Positions 32,684 through 40,804 of a stretch of DNA of 64,000 nt are shown one piece after another. A program made the position numbers and the translations under genes. The notes below the pieces were generated by a model. It was not told the origin of the DNA, ran no database searches, and was given only the letters and a program-made list of their open reading frames with translations. This DNA comes from Sediminicoccus sp. KRV36 (GTDB lineage: Bacteria > Pseudomonadota > Alphaproteobacteria > Acetobacterales > Acetobacteraceae): the NCBI RefSeq assembly GCF_023243115.1, contig NZ_CP085081.1, forward strand, positions 4,237,001 through 4,301,000, given 5' to 3'. Within the stretch, counting starts at the first letter, position 1, and each line of letters begins with the position of its first letter.

Positions 32684-34447
32684 ATGCCGATGGACTTCCT
32701 CCGCCTCTACATCCGCGTGCTGGCTTTGCTGAAGCCCGACAAGCAGATCGCCTTCGGCCTCACCGCCGCGGCGATAGCCCTGGCCGGCCTCCAGTTCCTG
32801 GAGCCCGTGCTGTTCGGCCGGGTGATTGACCTGCTCTCCCGCTCCGAGCGGATGACCGAGAGCAATGTCTGGAGCGAGGCCTTCGTCCTGCTGGGCATCT
32901 GGGCCGCGGTGGGCCTCTCGGCGATCGGCGCCAATGTCGCCGTCTCCCTGCTGGCGGACCGCATGGCGCATCGCAACCGGCTGACGATGATGTCCAGATA
33001 TTTCCAGCACGTCCTGGCCCTGCCGCTGGAGTTCCACGGCGATGTGCAATCCGGCCGGCTGATGAAGGTCATGCTGATGGGGTGCGACAACCTCTTTGGC
33101 CTGTGGCTGGCCTTTTTCCGTGAGCACCTGATCACCTTCATCGGCGCGCTGGTGCTGCTGCCGCTGACCATGATGCTGAACTGGCATCTGGGCCTGCTGT
33201 TGATCGGCCTCGTCGTCATCTTCACCATCCTCACCACGCTGGTCATCCGCAAGACCCAGGTGGCGCAGATGCGCGTCGAGCAATTCCACACCCAATTGGC
33301 GGGCTCGGCGCAGGATGCGCTGTCCAATGTCGTGGTCGTGCAATCCTTCACCCGGCTGAACAGCGAGGCGAAGATGTTCGGCGACATCATGCGCCAGGTG
33401 CTGGACAACCAGTTCCCCGTGCTGAACTGGTGGGCGCTGGTGCATGTGCTGACCCGGGCGGCCAGCACCATCACCGTCATTCTCATCTTCATGATGGGCA
33501 CGCTGCTGCATCTGCGCGGCGAGGCCACGGTGGGTGACATCGTCAGCTTCATGGGCTTTGCGACGCTGCTGGTGGCCCGGCTGGAGGGTGCGGTCGGCTT
33601 TGTCTCGCACATGCTGTTCCAGGCTCCGGCGCTGAAGCAGTTCTTTGACGTGCTGGACACCGTCAGCACCGTGCCGGAGCGGCCGGCCGCCAAGGAGATG
33701 GGCCGCGCCGAAGGCCATGTGCGCTTCGAGGGCGTGGGCTTCGCCTACCCCACCAGCGGGCGCATCCTGAACGGCATCGATCTGAGCTCCCATCCCGGCC
33801 AGACGATTGCGCTGGTCGGCACCACGGGGGCGGGCAAGACGACCTCGATGCAATTGCTGCAGCGCCTCTGGGACCCCACGGATGGGCGCATCACGCTGGA
33901 TGGCGTGGATCTGCGCGACATCAGCCTGGAATCGCTGCGCCGCAACATCGGCGTGGTCTTCCAGGAGAGCATGCTGTTCAATCGCAGCATCCGCGACAAC
34001 CTTCTGGTCGGCCGGGCCGATGCGACGCAGGAGCAGATCGAGCGCGCCTGCCGCATGGCCGAGGCGCATGACTTCATCACGCGCCAGCCGCATGGCTATG
34101 ACACGATGGTGGGGGAGCGCGGCGCCTCGCTCTCGGGCGGGCAGCGGCAACGCCTGGCCATTGCCCGCGCCCTGCTGAAGGACCCGCCGGTGCTGATCCT
34201 CGACGAGGCGACCAGCGCACTGGATTCGGCGACGGAGGCCAAGGTGGCCAAGGCGCTGCGCGCCTTGATGGCCGGGCGCACCACCTTCATCATCGCGCAT
34301 CGGCTTTCCACGGTGCGCGATGCGGATGAGATCCTGGTCTTCGAACAGGGCCGCATCGTCGAGCGGGGGAATTTCCAATCCCTCCTGGCCGAAGGCGGCC
34401 GCTTCGCCGATTTGGTGCGGACGCAATTGACCGGCAGCGCGGATTAG
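32684..34447 (+). CDS. ndvA: NdvA/ChvA-like ABC exporter (ATPase-permease fusion)
   Basis: 587 residues from the ATG at 32684 (AGGA upstream); ATG 32690 is an alternative. The N-terminal half has six membrane helices (KQIAFGLTAAAIALAGLQFL, LITFIGALVLLPLTMML, LGLLLIGLVVIFTIL and others). The C-terminal ATPase has Walker A GTTGAGKTT, Q-loop VFQESMLFN, signature LSGGQRQR, Walker B VLILDEATSALD and switch IAHRLSTV. Length and the start LRLYIRVLALLKPDKQ with LEPVLFGRVIDLLS fit exporters of cyclic beta-1,2-glucan. No ndvB synthase is in the window, so the cargo remains an inference. Confidence 0.85.
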   Translation: MPMDFLRLYIRVLALLKPDKQIAFGLTAAAIALAGLQFLEPVLFGRVIDLLSRSERMTESNVWSEAFVLLGIWAAVGLSAIGANVAVSLLADRMAHRNRLTMMSRYFQHVLALPLEFHGDVQSGRLMKVMLMGCDNLFGLWLAFFREHLITFIGALVLLPLTMMLNWHLGLLLIGLVVIFTILTTLVIRKTQVAQMRVEQFHTQLAGSAQDALSNVVVVQSFTRLNSEAKMFGDIMRQVLDNQFPVLNWWALVHVLTRAASTITVILIFMMGTLLHLRGEATVGDIVSFMGFATLLVARLEGAVGFVSHMLFQAPALKQFFDVLDTVSTVPERPAAKEMGRAEGHVRFEGVGFAYPTSGRILNGIDLSSHPGQTIALVGTTGAGKTTSMQLLQRLWDPTDGRITLDGVDLRDISLESLRRNIGVVFQESMLFNRSIRDNLLVGRADATQEQIERACRMAEAHDFITRQPHGYDTMVGERGASLSGGQRQRLAIARALLKDPPVLILDEATSALDSATEAKVAKALRALMAGRTTFIIAHRLSTVRDADEILVFEQGRIVERGNFQSLLAEGGRFADLVRTQLTGSAD

Positions 34448-34614
34448 ACATCGGGGCCACGCAAAAGCTGGCCGGAACCCCGCCAGAATACGGCGGCGGG
34501 TACCGGCTGACTGATATTGCACCGCACAGCGGTGCCGCATCGCAGCAAGGGATTTCGTTGCAACCGGCGCGCGCAAAGGCGCAGCCTCCCCCGCAAGGGA
34601 CAGGGAGAAGCGCC

Positions 34615-35052
34615 ATGGTGATTTCCAATATCCTGCGCAGCAAAGGCAGCCAGGTGATGTCCGTACGCACCGCCGATTGCGTGGCTTCCATCACCCGGAC
34701 CCTGGCGCAGCATCGCATCGGCGCGGTTCTGGTGGTGGAGCAGGATGGCACCGTGCTCGGCATCGTCAGCGAGCGCGATATCGTCCGCGCCATGGCCGGC
34801 CTGGGTGAGGCGGTGATGCGCATGACGGCCGGCCAGCTGATGACGCGCGTCCTGCATACGGTGACGCCGCGCAGCAGCGTGCAGGAGGCGCTGCAACTCA
34901 TGACGGACCGCCGCGTCCGCCACCTTCCCGTGCTGGAGGCGGATGGGACGCTGGCCGGCATGGTCTCCATCGGGGATCTCGTGAAGGCCCGCATCGCCGA
35001 GGCCGAGCAGGAAGCCGAGGAGCTGAAGCACTACGTGGCCACCGCCGGATGA
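34615..35052 (+). CDS. Two-CBS-domain protein
   Basis: 145 residues from the ATG at 34615 after CAGGGAG. CBS1 covers about residues 5-65 (GAVLVVEQDGTVLGIVSERD) and CBS2 about 75-130 (RRVRHLPVLEADGTLAGMVS, IGDLVKARI). A short charged helix ends the protein. CBS pairs bind adenosine nucleotides and sense energy state; free-standing versions like this one regulate unknown partners. A strong hairpin begins 43 bp after its stop. Confidence 0.92.
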   Translation: MVISNILRSKGSQVMSVRTADCVASITRTLAQHRIGAVLVVEQDGTVLGIVSERDIVRAMAGLGEAVMRMTAGQLMTRVLHTVTPRSSVQEALQLMTDRRVRHLPVLEADGTLAGMVSIGDLVKARIAEAEQEAEELKHYVATAG

Positions 35053-35094
35053 GCCGGGCTTGACCTGACGCAAGGCGCCCCGCGCGGCGCCATG

Positions 35095-35119
35095 CTCCGA
35101 TGCGCCAGCCGCATCGGAG
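35095..35119 (+). promoter_or_regulatory. Hairpin that covers the ribosome binding site of the next gene
   Basis: CTCCGATGCG, loop CCAGC and CGCATCGGAG form a perfect 10-bp stem. The right arm contains the GGAG (35116-35119) that lies 9 nt before the ATG at 35129. It could end the CBS transcript or hold back translation of the downstream gene. Confidence 0.5.
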
Positions 35120-35128
35120 ACAAGCGCC

Positions 35129-35395
35129 ATGAACCATCGCCACCGCAAGGTCCTGCACGGGCTGTTTGCCCATCCGCTGAACCACAACCTCGATCCGAAG
35201 GCGGTGGAACACCTGCTGACGGAATTGGGAGCCGAGCTGCACCCGGCCGGCAGCGGCGCCGTGCGCGTCACGCTGAAGGGCGCGCAGGACAGCGTCCATC
35301 TGGGCGAACATTCCCTGGCAGGGGACCAGGTGATGCGCCTGCGCAAGCTGATCACCGCCGCGGGCGTGGAGCCGGAGCGGGATTATCCGCTCTGA
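35129..35395 (+). CDS. Small HicA-like-fold protein of unknown function
   Basis: 88 residues, basic N-terminus (NHRHRKVLHGLFAHPLNHN). The body (PKAVEHLLTELGAELHPAGS, then VRVTLKGAQDSVHLGEH and LRKLITAAGV) follows the alpha-beta-beta-beta-alpha order of the HicA/dsRBD-like fold, including a His near the last strand. No HicB antitoxin gene is adjacent, so a toxin role is doubtful. Translation may be limited by the upstream hairpin. A GGGCGGGC / GCCCGCCC hairpin follows at 35415-35437. Confidence 0.6.
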   Translation: MNHRHRKVLHGLFAHPLNHNLDPKAVEHLLTELGAELHPAGSGAVRVTLKGAQDSVHLGEHSLAGDQVMRLRKLITAAGVEPERDYPL

Positions 35396-35414
35396 GGCGG
35401 CGGCTTCGCCCAAA

Positions 35415-35437
35415 GGGCGGGCCCGGACTGCCCGCCC
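35415..35437 (+). terminator. Hairpin after the 88-residue protein gene
   Basis: GGGCGGGC and GCCCGCCC form an 8-bp stem with a 7-nt loop, 20 bp after the stop codon. It separates this gene from the TRAP operon. No T-run follows. Confidence 0.45.
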
Positions 35438-35551
35438 CGCGTGCAATCGCGGGCCAATGGCCGACAGCCATGAAATCCCGGGCTTGCGCCCGGTGCGAAG
35501 CTCGGCCGATGATCCGCGCGCAATGACATCCCTTCGGGAGAGGCCCAGCCC

Positions 35552-36541
35552 ATGAACATCACTCGCCGCAACCTGCTCGCCGCTGGCGCCGCCGCCCCGC
35601 TGCTGCCGGGCCTCGCGCCCTCCACAGCCTGGGCCCAGGCCCGCTGGCAGATGGCGACCCCCTATCCGGATGGCAACTTCCACACCCGCAACAACCGCGC
35701 CTTCATCGAGGCGCTCCAGACCGCCACCAGCGGCCGGGTGCAGGTGCAGATGCACAGCAACGCCTCGCTCCTGCCGATGGCGCAGATCAAGCGCGGCGTG
35801 CAGCAGGGCCAGGTGCAGCTCGGCGAGATCCTGCTGAGCGCCTATGGCAATGAAGACCCGTTCTTCGAGATTGACGGCGTGCCCATGCTGGCGCCGACCA
35901 TCGCTCAGGCCCGCCGGCTGAATGATCTGACGCGCCCCTATATCGAGACGCGCTTCCAGCGGCAGGGGCTTTCGCTGCTCTATTCCGTCGCCTGGCCGAA
36001 TTCGGGCTTCTACACCAATACGCCGGTGGACACGCTGGAAGCCTTGCGCGGCAGCCGCTTCCGCACCTTCAGCGTGATGACCAACCGCTTCGCCACGCTG
36101 ATTGGCGCCAACCCCGCGCTGATCCAGGCGGCGGAAGTGCCGCAGGCCTTCGCCACCGGCGTGGTGAACGCCATGGTGACCAGTGCCGCGACCGGCGTGG
36201 ACAGCAGCGCCTGGGATTTCAGCCGCATCTACACGCCCGTCGGCTTCACCCACACGCGCAACGCGGTCTTCATCAACCGCCGCGCGCTGGAAGCCCTCAC
36301 CCCCGCCGACCAGGCGGCGATCCGCACCGCCGCCGCGGCGGCCGAAGCCAGTGGCTGGCGCCTCGCTGAGGAAGCCATCGCCCTGAATGAAGCGACGCTG
36401 GCCCAGCGCGGCATGACGGTCGCCACGCCCAGCCCCGCCTTGCTGGAAGCGCTCGGGCGGGTCGGTGAGGAGATGACGCGCGAATGGATCACCCGCGCGG
36501 GTGAGGATGGCGCCCGCGTCATCGCCGCCTATCGCGGCTGA
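35552..36541 (+). CDS. TRAP transporter solute-binding protein (DctP family), copy 1
   Basis: 329 residues with a signal peptide ending near TAWAQA. DctP-type motifs include GNFHTRNNRAFIEAL, the ligand-gripping Arg region FRTFSVMTNRFATLIGANP, and EVPQAFATGVVNAMVTSA. It binds an organic acid in the periplasm for the DctQM permease encoded downstream. A second, very similar binding protein gene follows after 171 bp. Both proteins end in the same 17-residue stretch REWITRAGEDGARVIAA. GGGAG stands 7 nt before the start. Confidence 0.93.
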   Translation: MNITRRNLLAAGAAAPLLPGLAPSTAWAQARWQMATPYPDGNFHTRNNRAFIEALQTATSGRVQVQMHSNASLLPMAQIKRGVQQGQVQLGEILLSAYGNEDPFFEIDGVPMLAPTIAQARRLNDLTRPYIETRFQRQGLSLLYSVAWPNSGFYTNTPVDTLEALRGSRFRTFSVMTNRFATLIGANPALIQAAEVPQAFATGVVNAMVTSAATGVDSSAWDFSRIYTPVGFTHTRNAVFINRRALEALTPADQAAIRTAAAAAEASGWRLAEEAIALNEATLAQRGMTVATPSPALLEALGRVGEEMTREWITRAGEDGARVIAAYRG

Positions 36542-36712
36542 GGCGGGTGCAGCGCCAGCCCAAGCGCTGCCCATCTCTCCACGCCGGCTGCGCAACACGC
36601 GTGCATAGCCGGCACCATGCGGCCTCGGCGCGCGGTGGCCGGCCTTGCGCCATGCCCGTGGCCGGGCGGACACTGCGACCCGCATGACATTGCGCCGGGA
36701 GGCTCCTCGCCC

Positions 36713-37690
36713 ATGATCCTGACACGCCGCACCCTGTTCCTGGCCGGCATGGCTGCCCCCGCCCTGGTCCGTCCTGCCCGCGCCCAGGCGCGCTGGCAGA
36801 TGACGACCGCCTTCCCGGACAGCAACTTCCACACCCGCAACAACCGCCTCTTCATCGAGGAGGTGCAGGCCGCCACCCAGGGCCGGGTGCAGATCCAGCT
36901 GCACCCCAATGGCTCGCTCCTGCCCATGCCGCAGATCAAGCGCGGCGTGCAGCAGGGCCAGGCGCAGATCGGCGAGATCCTGCTCAGCGCCTATGGCAAT
37001 GAGGATCCCTTCTTTGAGATTGACGGCATCCCGCAGCTCGCTGGCACGCTGGCGCAGGGCCGCCGCCTGAACGAATTGTCCCGCCCCTATATCGAGGCGC
37101 GCTTCCAGCGGCAGGGGCTTTCGCTGCTGCATGTGGTCGCCTGGCCCAATGCCGGGTTCTTCTCCAACGCGACGATCGACACGATCGAGGCGCTGCGCGG
37201 CACGCGCTTCCGCACCTTCAGCGCCATGACCAACCGCTTCGCCACACTGGTCGGCGCCAATCCGACGCTGATCCAGGCGGCGGAAGTGCCGCAGGCCTTC
37301 GCAACCGGCGTGGTGAACGCCATGGTGACCAGCGCTTCCACCGGCGTGGACAGCGCCGCCTGGGATTTCACGCGGGTCTATACGCCGGTCGGCTTCACCC
37401 GTTCGCGCAATGCGGTCTTCATCAATCGCCGCGCGCTGGAAGCCCTCACCCCTGCCGACCAGGCCGTGATCCGCGCCGCCGCCGCGACGGCCGAGACCCG
37501 CGGCTGGCAGATGGCGGAGGATTCGATCGTCGCCAATGAAGCCACCCTGGCGCAGCGCGGCATGAATGTCGCGCGCCCAACCCCCGCCCTGCTGGAGGGG
37601 CTGGAGCGCGTCAGCCAGGAACTGACCCGCGAATGGATCACCCGGGCGGGCGAGGATGGCGCACGCGTCATCGCCGCCTATAGGGGTTGA
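36713..37690 (+). CDS. TRAP transporter solute-binding protein (DctP family), copy 2
   Basis: 325 residues from the ATG at 36713 (GGGAGG upstream), signal ending near RPARAQA. It is alike to copy 1 along its whole length: SNFHTRNNRLFIEEV, LPMPQIKRGVQQGQAQIGE, AEVPQAFATGVVNAMVTSAS and the same C-terminus. The residues around the binding cleft differ in places (for example HVVAWPNAGFFSNATID against YSVAWPNSGFYTNTPVD), which could change ligand preference. It is directly followed by the small permease gene. Confidence 0.93.
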   Translation: MILTRRTLFLAGMAAPALVRPARAQARWQMTTAFPDSNFHTRNNRLFIEEVQAATQGRVQIQLHPNGSLLPMPQIKRGVQQGQAQIGEILLSAYGNEDPFFEIDGIPQLAGTLAQGRRLNELSRPYIEARFQRQGLSLLHVVAWPNAGFFSNATIDTIEALRGTRFRTFSAMTNRFATLVGANPTLIQAAEVPQAFATGVVNAMVTSASTGVDSAAWDFTRVYTPVGFTRSRNAVFINRRALEALTPADQAVIRAAAATAETRGWQMAEDSIVANEATLAQRGMNVARPTPALLEGLERVSQELTREWITRAGEDGARVIAAYRG

Positions 37691-37695
37691 GCCCC

Positions 37696-38244
37696 GTGGG
37701 AGGAAGCCTTCTGCGCCGCGCCCTGGATGGGCTTTACCTGCTCAGTGCCGGCGTGGCCGGGCTCTCCCTCTTCGGCATCTTCATCGTGATGATGGCGCAG
37801 GTCTTCCTGCGCCAATGGAACATCCAGGTGCCGGGGGCCGATGACTTCACGGCCTATCTTTGCGTCTCCACCACCTTCTTCGCCCTGGCCTATACCTTCA
37901 AGCGGGGTGAGCTGATCCGCGTCGGCCTGTTCATTGACAAGGCCGGGCCGGCACTGCGCCGCTGGATCGAGGTGGCGGTGCTTGTGGTCGCCGCCATTCT
38001 GGTGGCCTACATCGTGAACTGGACCTTCCTGGATGCGATGTTTTCGCTGGAGATCGAGGAGGTGGCGCAGGGCAGCGTGCCCTTCCTGCTCTGGATTCCC
38101 AAGCTCGCCATCCCCGGTGGGGCGGGCATCCTGCTGATCGCCATCCTGGATGAGCTCGTCACCGTGCTGCGCGGTGCAAAGCCGAGCTATGTCCTCGCCG
38201 CGGAAGAACGCGCGGCGCGCGGCGATTTCTCGGCGGAGGTCTAG
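37696..38244 (+). CDS. TRAP transporter small permease (DctQ)
   Basis: 182 residues with four membrane helices (LLSAGVAGLSLFGIFIVMMA, TAYLCVSTTFFALAYTF, VAVLVVAAILVAYIV and a last one). I place the start at the GTG 37696 because AGGGG lies 9 nt upstream; a TTG at 37687 overlapping the binding-protein stop (TTGA) is the alternative. DctQ associates with DctM and carries the docking surface for the binding protein. It is separated from dctM by 221 bp of palindromic repeats, which is unusual. Confidence 0.9.
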   Translation: MGGSLLRRALDGLYLLSAGVAGLSLFGIFIVMMAQVFLRQWNIQVPGADDFTAYLCVSTTFFALAYTFKRGELIRVGLFIDKAGPALRRWIEVAVLVVAAILVAYIVNWTFLDAMFSLEIEEVAQGSVPFLLWIPKLAIPGGAGILLIAILDELVTVLRGAKPSYVLAAEERAARGDFSAEV

Positions 38245-38297
38245 AGCATGTTCCGTTCGCAAGGACTCACTTCACAAGCGCTGGCCTATTGCTTTTC

Positions 38298-38344
38298 GAG
38301 CATCTCTATCCGGCCAAACGATTCGGTTTGGACGGATGATGCTC
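38298..38344. repeat. Palindromic element between dctQ and dctM
   Basis: GAGCATC (38298-38304) pairs with GATGCTC (38338-38344), ATCCG (38308-38312) with CGGAT (38333-38337), and CCAAAC (38314-38319) with GTTTGG (38326-38331): an 18-bp imperfect hairpin. A GAGCATG motif at 38244-38250 precedes it. It looks like a dispersed palindromic unit rather than part of the operon. Confidence 0.65.
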
Positions 38345-38385
38345 CAGCCGCGTGCCAAGCATGACCAGGCCCTCGGGACGCCGGC

Positions 38386-38436
38386 CAGGGGGCCCTGCCC
38401 CTTCGCGCCCCCCCACCAGGAAGCCGGGTTTCCTGG
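38386..38436. repeat. Second copy of the twin-hairpin intergenic element
   Basis: CAGGG-GG-CCCTG is followed by CCAGGAA (38416-38422) and TTCCTGG (38430-38436). The order GGGG/CCCC-rich hairpin then AGGAA/TTCCT hairpin is the same as at 27153-27201, with divergence in loops. It sits between dctQ and dctM and ends 29 bp before the dctM start. Confidence 0.5.
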
Positions 38437-38465
38437 ACCTTCCTCATTTGCGGGCGAGCTAGACC

Positions 38466-39767
38466 ATGGAGCTTCTTCAATTCGCTCTGCTGCTGCTGGT
38501 CATGCTGTGCCTGCTGCTGGGCAGCGGGCTCTGGATCGCGCTGGCCCTGGCTGGCACCGGCTATGTGGCCATGTCGCTGGTGAACCCCTCGCCGGGGCTG
38601 TTCCTCGCCTCGGCCTATTGGGAGAGCACCGGCTCCTGGACGTTGGCGGCCTTGCCCATGTTCATCTGGATGGGCGAAATCCTGTTCCGCACGAAGCTTT
38701 CTGAGGAGTTGTTCAACGGCCTCGCCCCCTGGGTGCGGCGCGTGCCTGGCCGCCTCTTGCATGTGAACATTCTGGCCTGCGGCATTTTCGGCAGCGTCAG
38801 CGGCTCCTCGGCGGCGACTTGCGCCACGGTCAGCAAGATCGCCCTGCCGGAGCTCAAGCGCCGCGGCTATGATGAGGGGGTGGCCATCGGCAGCCTGGCC
38901 ACGGCCGGAACGCTGGGCATCCTCATCCCGCCTTCGATCATCATGGTGGTCTATGCCGTCGCGGCCGAGGTTTCGATCGTGCGCGTCTTCATCGCGGGGA
39001 TGATCCCGGGCGGCATCGTGATGGGGCTGTTCAGCCTCTACATCATCGTCTGGGCCATACTGAATCCCGGCAAGCAACCCGCCGCCGAGCCCCGGCTGAG
39101 CTTTGGCGAGAAGCTGCGGCAATCCGCGCAGCTCATCCCCTGCGCGCTGCTCATCATCGGCGTCATCGGCACCATGTTCGTGGGCTGGGCGACAGCGACC
39201 GAAGCCGCCGCCTTCGGCGTGTTCGGCAGCCTGTTCCTGGCCGCCGTCACCCGCTGCCTGACCTGGCGGAGCTTCATTGACAGCCTGGCCGGCGCCACCC
39301 GGCTCTCCTGCATGATCATGTTCATCCTCGCCGGCGCCGCCTTCCTGACGAAAGCCATGGCACTGACCGGCATTCCCGCGGCACTGGCGGCCGCCGTCGC
39401 CGCGGCCGAGCTGGGGCCCTATGCCATCATCGCCATCCTGACCGTGGTCTACCTGATCCTGGGCACCGCGCTGGATGGCGTCTCGATGATCGTGCTCACC
39501 ACCTCGGTCGTCGTGCCGATGGTGCAGCATGCGGGGTTTGATCTCGTGTGGTTCGGCATCTTCATCATCCTGCTGGTCGAGATCGCGGAGATTTCACCAC
39601 CGCTCGGATTCAATCTCTTTGTCATGCAGACAATGACGGGCAAAGAACAGACGGAGGTCGCCTGGGCCTCGCTGCCCTTCTTCGCGATGCTGGTGCTGAC
39701 GGTGGTGCTGATCACCATCTTCCCGGCGATCGTGACCTGGCTGCCGGATTACCTGTTGCGGCAATAG
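38466..39767 (+). CDS. TRAP transporter large permease (DctM)
   Basis: 433 residues, the family's normal length, with about 12 hydrophobic segments. Conserved DctM features: PMFIWMGEILFRTKLSEEL, the GSVSGSSAATCATV loop, GYDEGVAIGSLATAGTLGIL with the IPPSIIMVVY segment, and FNLFVMQTMTG at the end. It is the sodium-coupled transport subunit. With DctQ and two binding proteins it forms a complete TRAP system for an unknown organic acid. Confidence 0.95.
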   Translation: MELLQFALLLLVMLCLLLGSGLWIALALAGTGYVAMSLVNPSPGLFLASAYWESTGSWTLAALPMFIWMGEILFRTKLSEELFNGLAPWVRRVPGRLLHVNILACGIFGSVSGSSAATCATVSKIALPELKRRGYDEGVAIGSLATAGTLGILIPPSIIMVVYAVAAEVSIVRVFIAGMIPGGIVMGLFSLYIIVWAILNPGKQPAAEPRLSFGEKLRQSAQLIPCALLIIGVIGTMFVGWATATEAAAFGVFGSLFLAAVTRCLTWRSFIDSLAGATRLSCMIMFILAGAAFLTKAMALTGIPAALAAAVAAAELGPYAIIAILTVVYLILGTALDGVSMIVLTTSVVVPMVQHAGFDLVWFGIFIILLVEIAEISPPLGFNLFVMQTMTGKEQTEVAWASLPFFAMLVLTVVLITIFPAIVTWLPDYLLRQ

Positions 39768-39777
39768 GCGCGCGCGG

Positions 39778-39799
39778 GAGGGGCGTGAAGCTGCCCCTC
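39778..39799. terminator. Hairpin between convergent dctM and the reductase-like gene
   Basis: GAGGGGC, an 8-nt loop and GCCCCTC form a perfect 7-bp stem in the 30-bp gap between two convergent genes, overlapping the stop of the minus-strand gene. Probably a shared terminator. Confidence 0.5.
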
Positions 39800-40316
39800 A
39801 CCCGATGGCGTAGCGCAGCCGGACCACGCCATTGGGCCAGGTCTGGGTGTCCAGCAGGCTGAGCTTCTGCGCGGGCGGATGGCCGCCGGCAAACAGGGGA
39901 ATGCCCCGCCCCAGCAGCACCGGCATGGTGAACAGGTCCAGCTCCGTAACGGCACCCTCCGCCAGCAGCCCGGCGATCAGCTTGCCGCCACCCACCACCC
40001 AGACGCGCTCTTTCAGCTGCGCCAGATGCGTGGCGAGGGACGCGGCATCGCCCTTCCAGGCGGCCACCCCCTCGGGCGGATTGGCGATGCCACTGCGGCT
40101 GAGTACCAGGCAGGGCTTGCCCGCATAGGGCCAGGCCCCGAAGGCGAGGACCTGGTCATAGGTCGCACGCCCCATGACCAGCGTGCCAATCCCGGCGAAG
40201 AACTCGGCATAGCCGTAATCCGTCGCCTGGAAGGCTTCGAGCCAGGCGACGGAGCCATCCGCCGTCGCGATGAAGCCATCCAGGCTGGCCGCGATATAGG
40301 CGACGCAGCCCGGCAT
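39798..40316 (-). CDS. Dihydrofolate reductase family protein (RibD C-terminal-like)
   Basis: 172 residues from the ATG at 40316; an upstream ATG at 40334 lies inside the previous gene. Motifs: YIAASLDGFIATADGSVAWL at the N-terminus, TLVMGRATYDQVL, CLVLSRSG, VWVVGGGKLIAGLLAEG and TELDLFTMPVLLGRGIPLF. This is the pattern of stand-alone RibD_C/DHFR-like NADPH reductases rather than true folate reductase. It starts 5 bp after the NIPSNAP gene and probably shares its transcript. Substrate unknown. Confidence 0.88.
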   Translation of the reverse strand: MPGCVAYIAASLDGFIATADGSVAWLEAFQATDYGYAEFFAGIGTLVMGRATYDQVLAFGAWPYAGKPCLVLSRSGIANPPEGVAAWKGDAASLATHLAQLKERVWVVGGGKLIAGLLAEGAVTELDLFTMPVLLGRGIPLFAGGHPPAQKLSLLDTQTWPNGVVRLRYAIG

Positions 40317-40321
40317 GCCGC

Positions 40322-40645
40322 TCAATCCTGCCACTTCACCGTGAGGAAGGGAGCGGGCACCAGCAGCTTGCTCTCCTGGCTGGCGATGAAGGGCCGCACC
40401 TTGCCGAGGTAGTCGAGCCAGGCCTGGCTGGCAAAGAGCTTGGTGCGGCGCTCGGCGCGCTCGGCCAGGGTCTCATAGGCCCACATGTGGATCACCTGGT
40501 TCAGCGGGCCGAATTCGGTGGAGTAATAGCCGACGAGCCGCCCCAGGATGGGCTTCTGAATGGCCAGCCCCTCGGCCGCATAGGCCTTGATGTAATCCCC
40601 GATCTTGCCGGGGTGCATGGTGTAGATGCGTTCTTCGACGAACAT
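40322..40645 (-). CDS. NIPSNAP family protein
   Basis: 107 residues of the ferredoxin-like NIPSNAP fold: EERIYTMHPGKIGDYIKAYA, GRLVGYYSTEFGPLNQVIHM, WAYETLAERAERRTKL and FIASQESKLLVPAPF. Small cytosolic proteins of this family often accompany catabolic or isomerase genes. It leads a short two-gene unit with the reductase-like gene downstream. Function not established. Confidence 0.9.
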   Translation of the reverse strand: MFVEERIYTMHPGKIGDYIKAYAAEGLAIQKPILGRLVGYYSTEFGPLNQVIHMWAYETLAERAERRTKLFASQAWLDYLGKVRPFIASQESKLLVPAPFLTVKWQD

Positions 40646-40804
40646 GTTGTTTCCTCACGGGCCGTCATGGCGGCGCGCCGCAGAAATGCCGCGCGGGTTG
40701 GCAATGCGGGTGCGGCGCGCTGGCGGCCATGTGGCCGGCCTGGCGAATATACCGCCCCCACCGCAGCGTCGCGCGGGCCAGGGCCGGTGTCCAGCCGGTG
40801 AGGC

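Noticed and set aside
35129..35395. HicAB toxin-antitoxin locus
   Set aside because: Only a HicA-like fold is suggested; no HicB-like gene lies next to it, so no toxin-antitoxin call is made.
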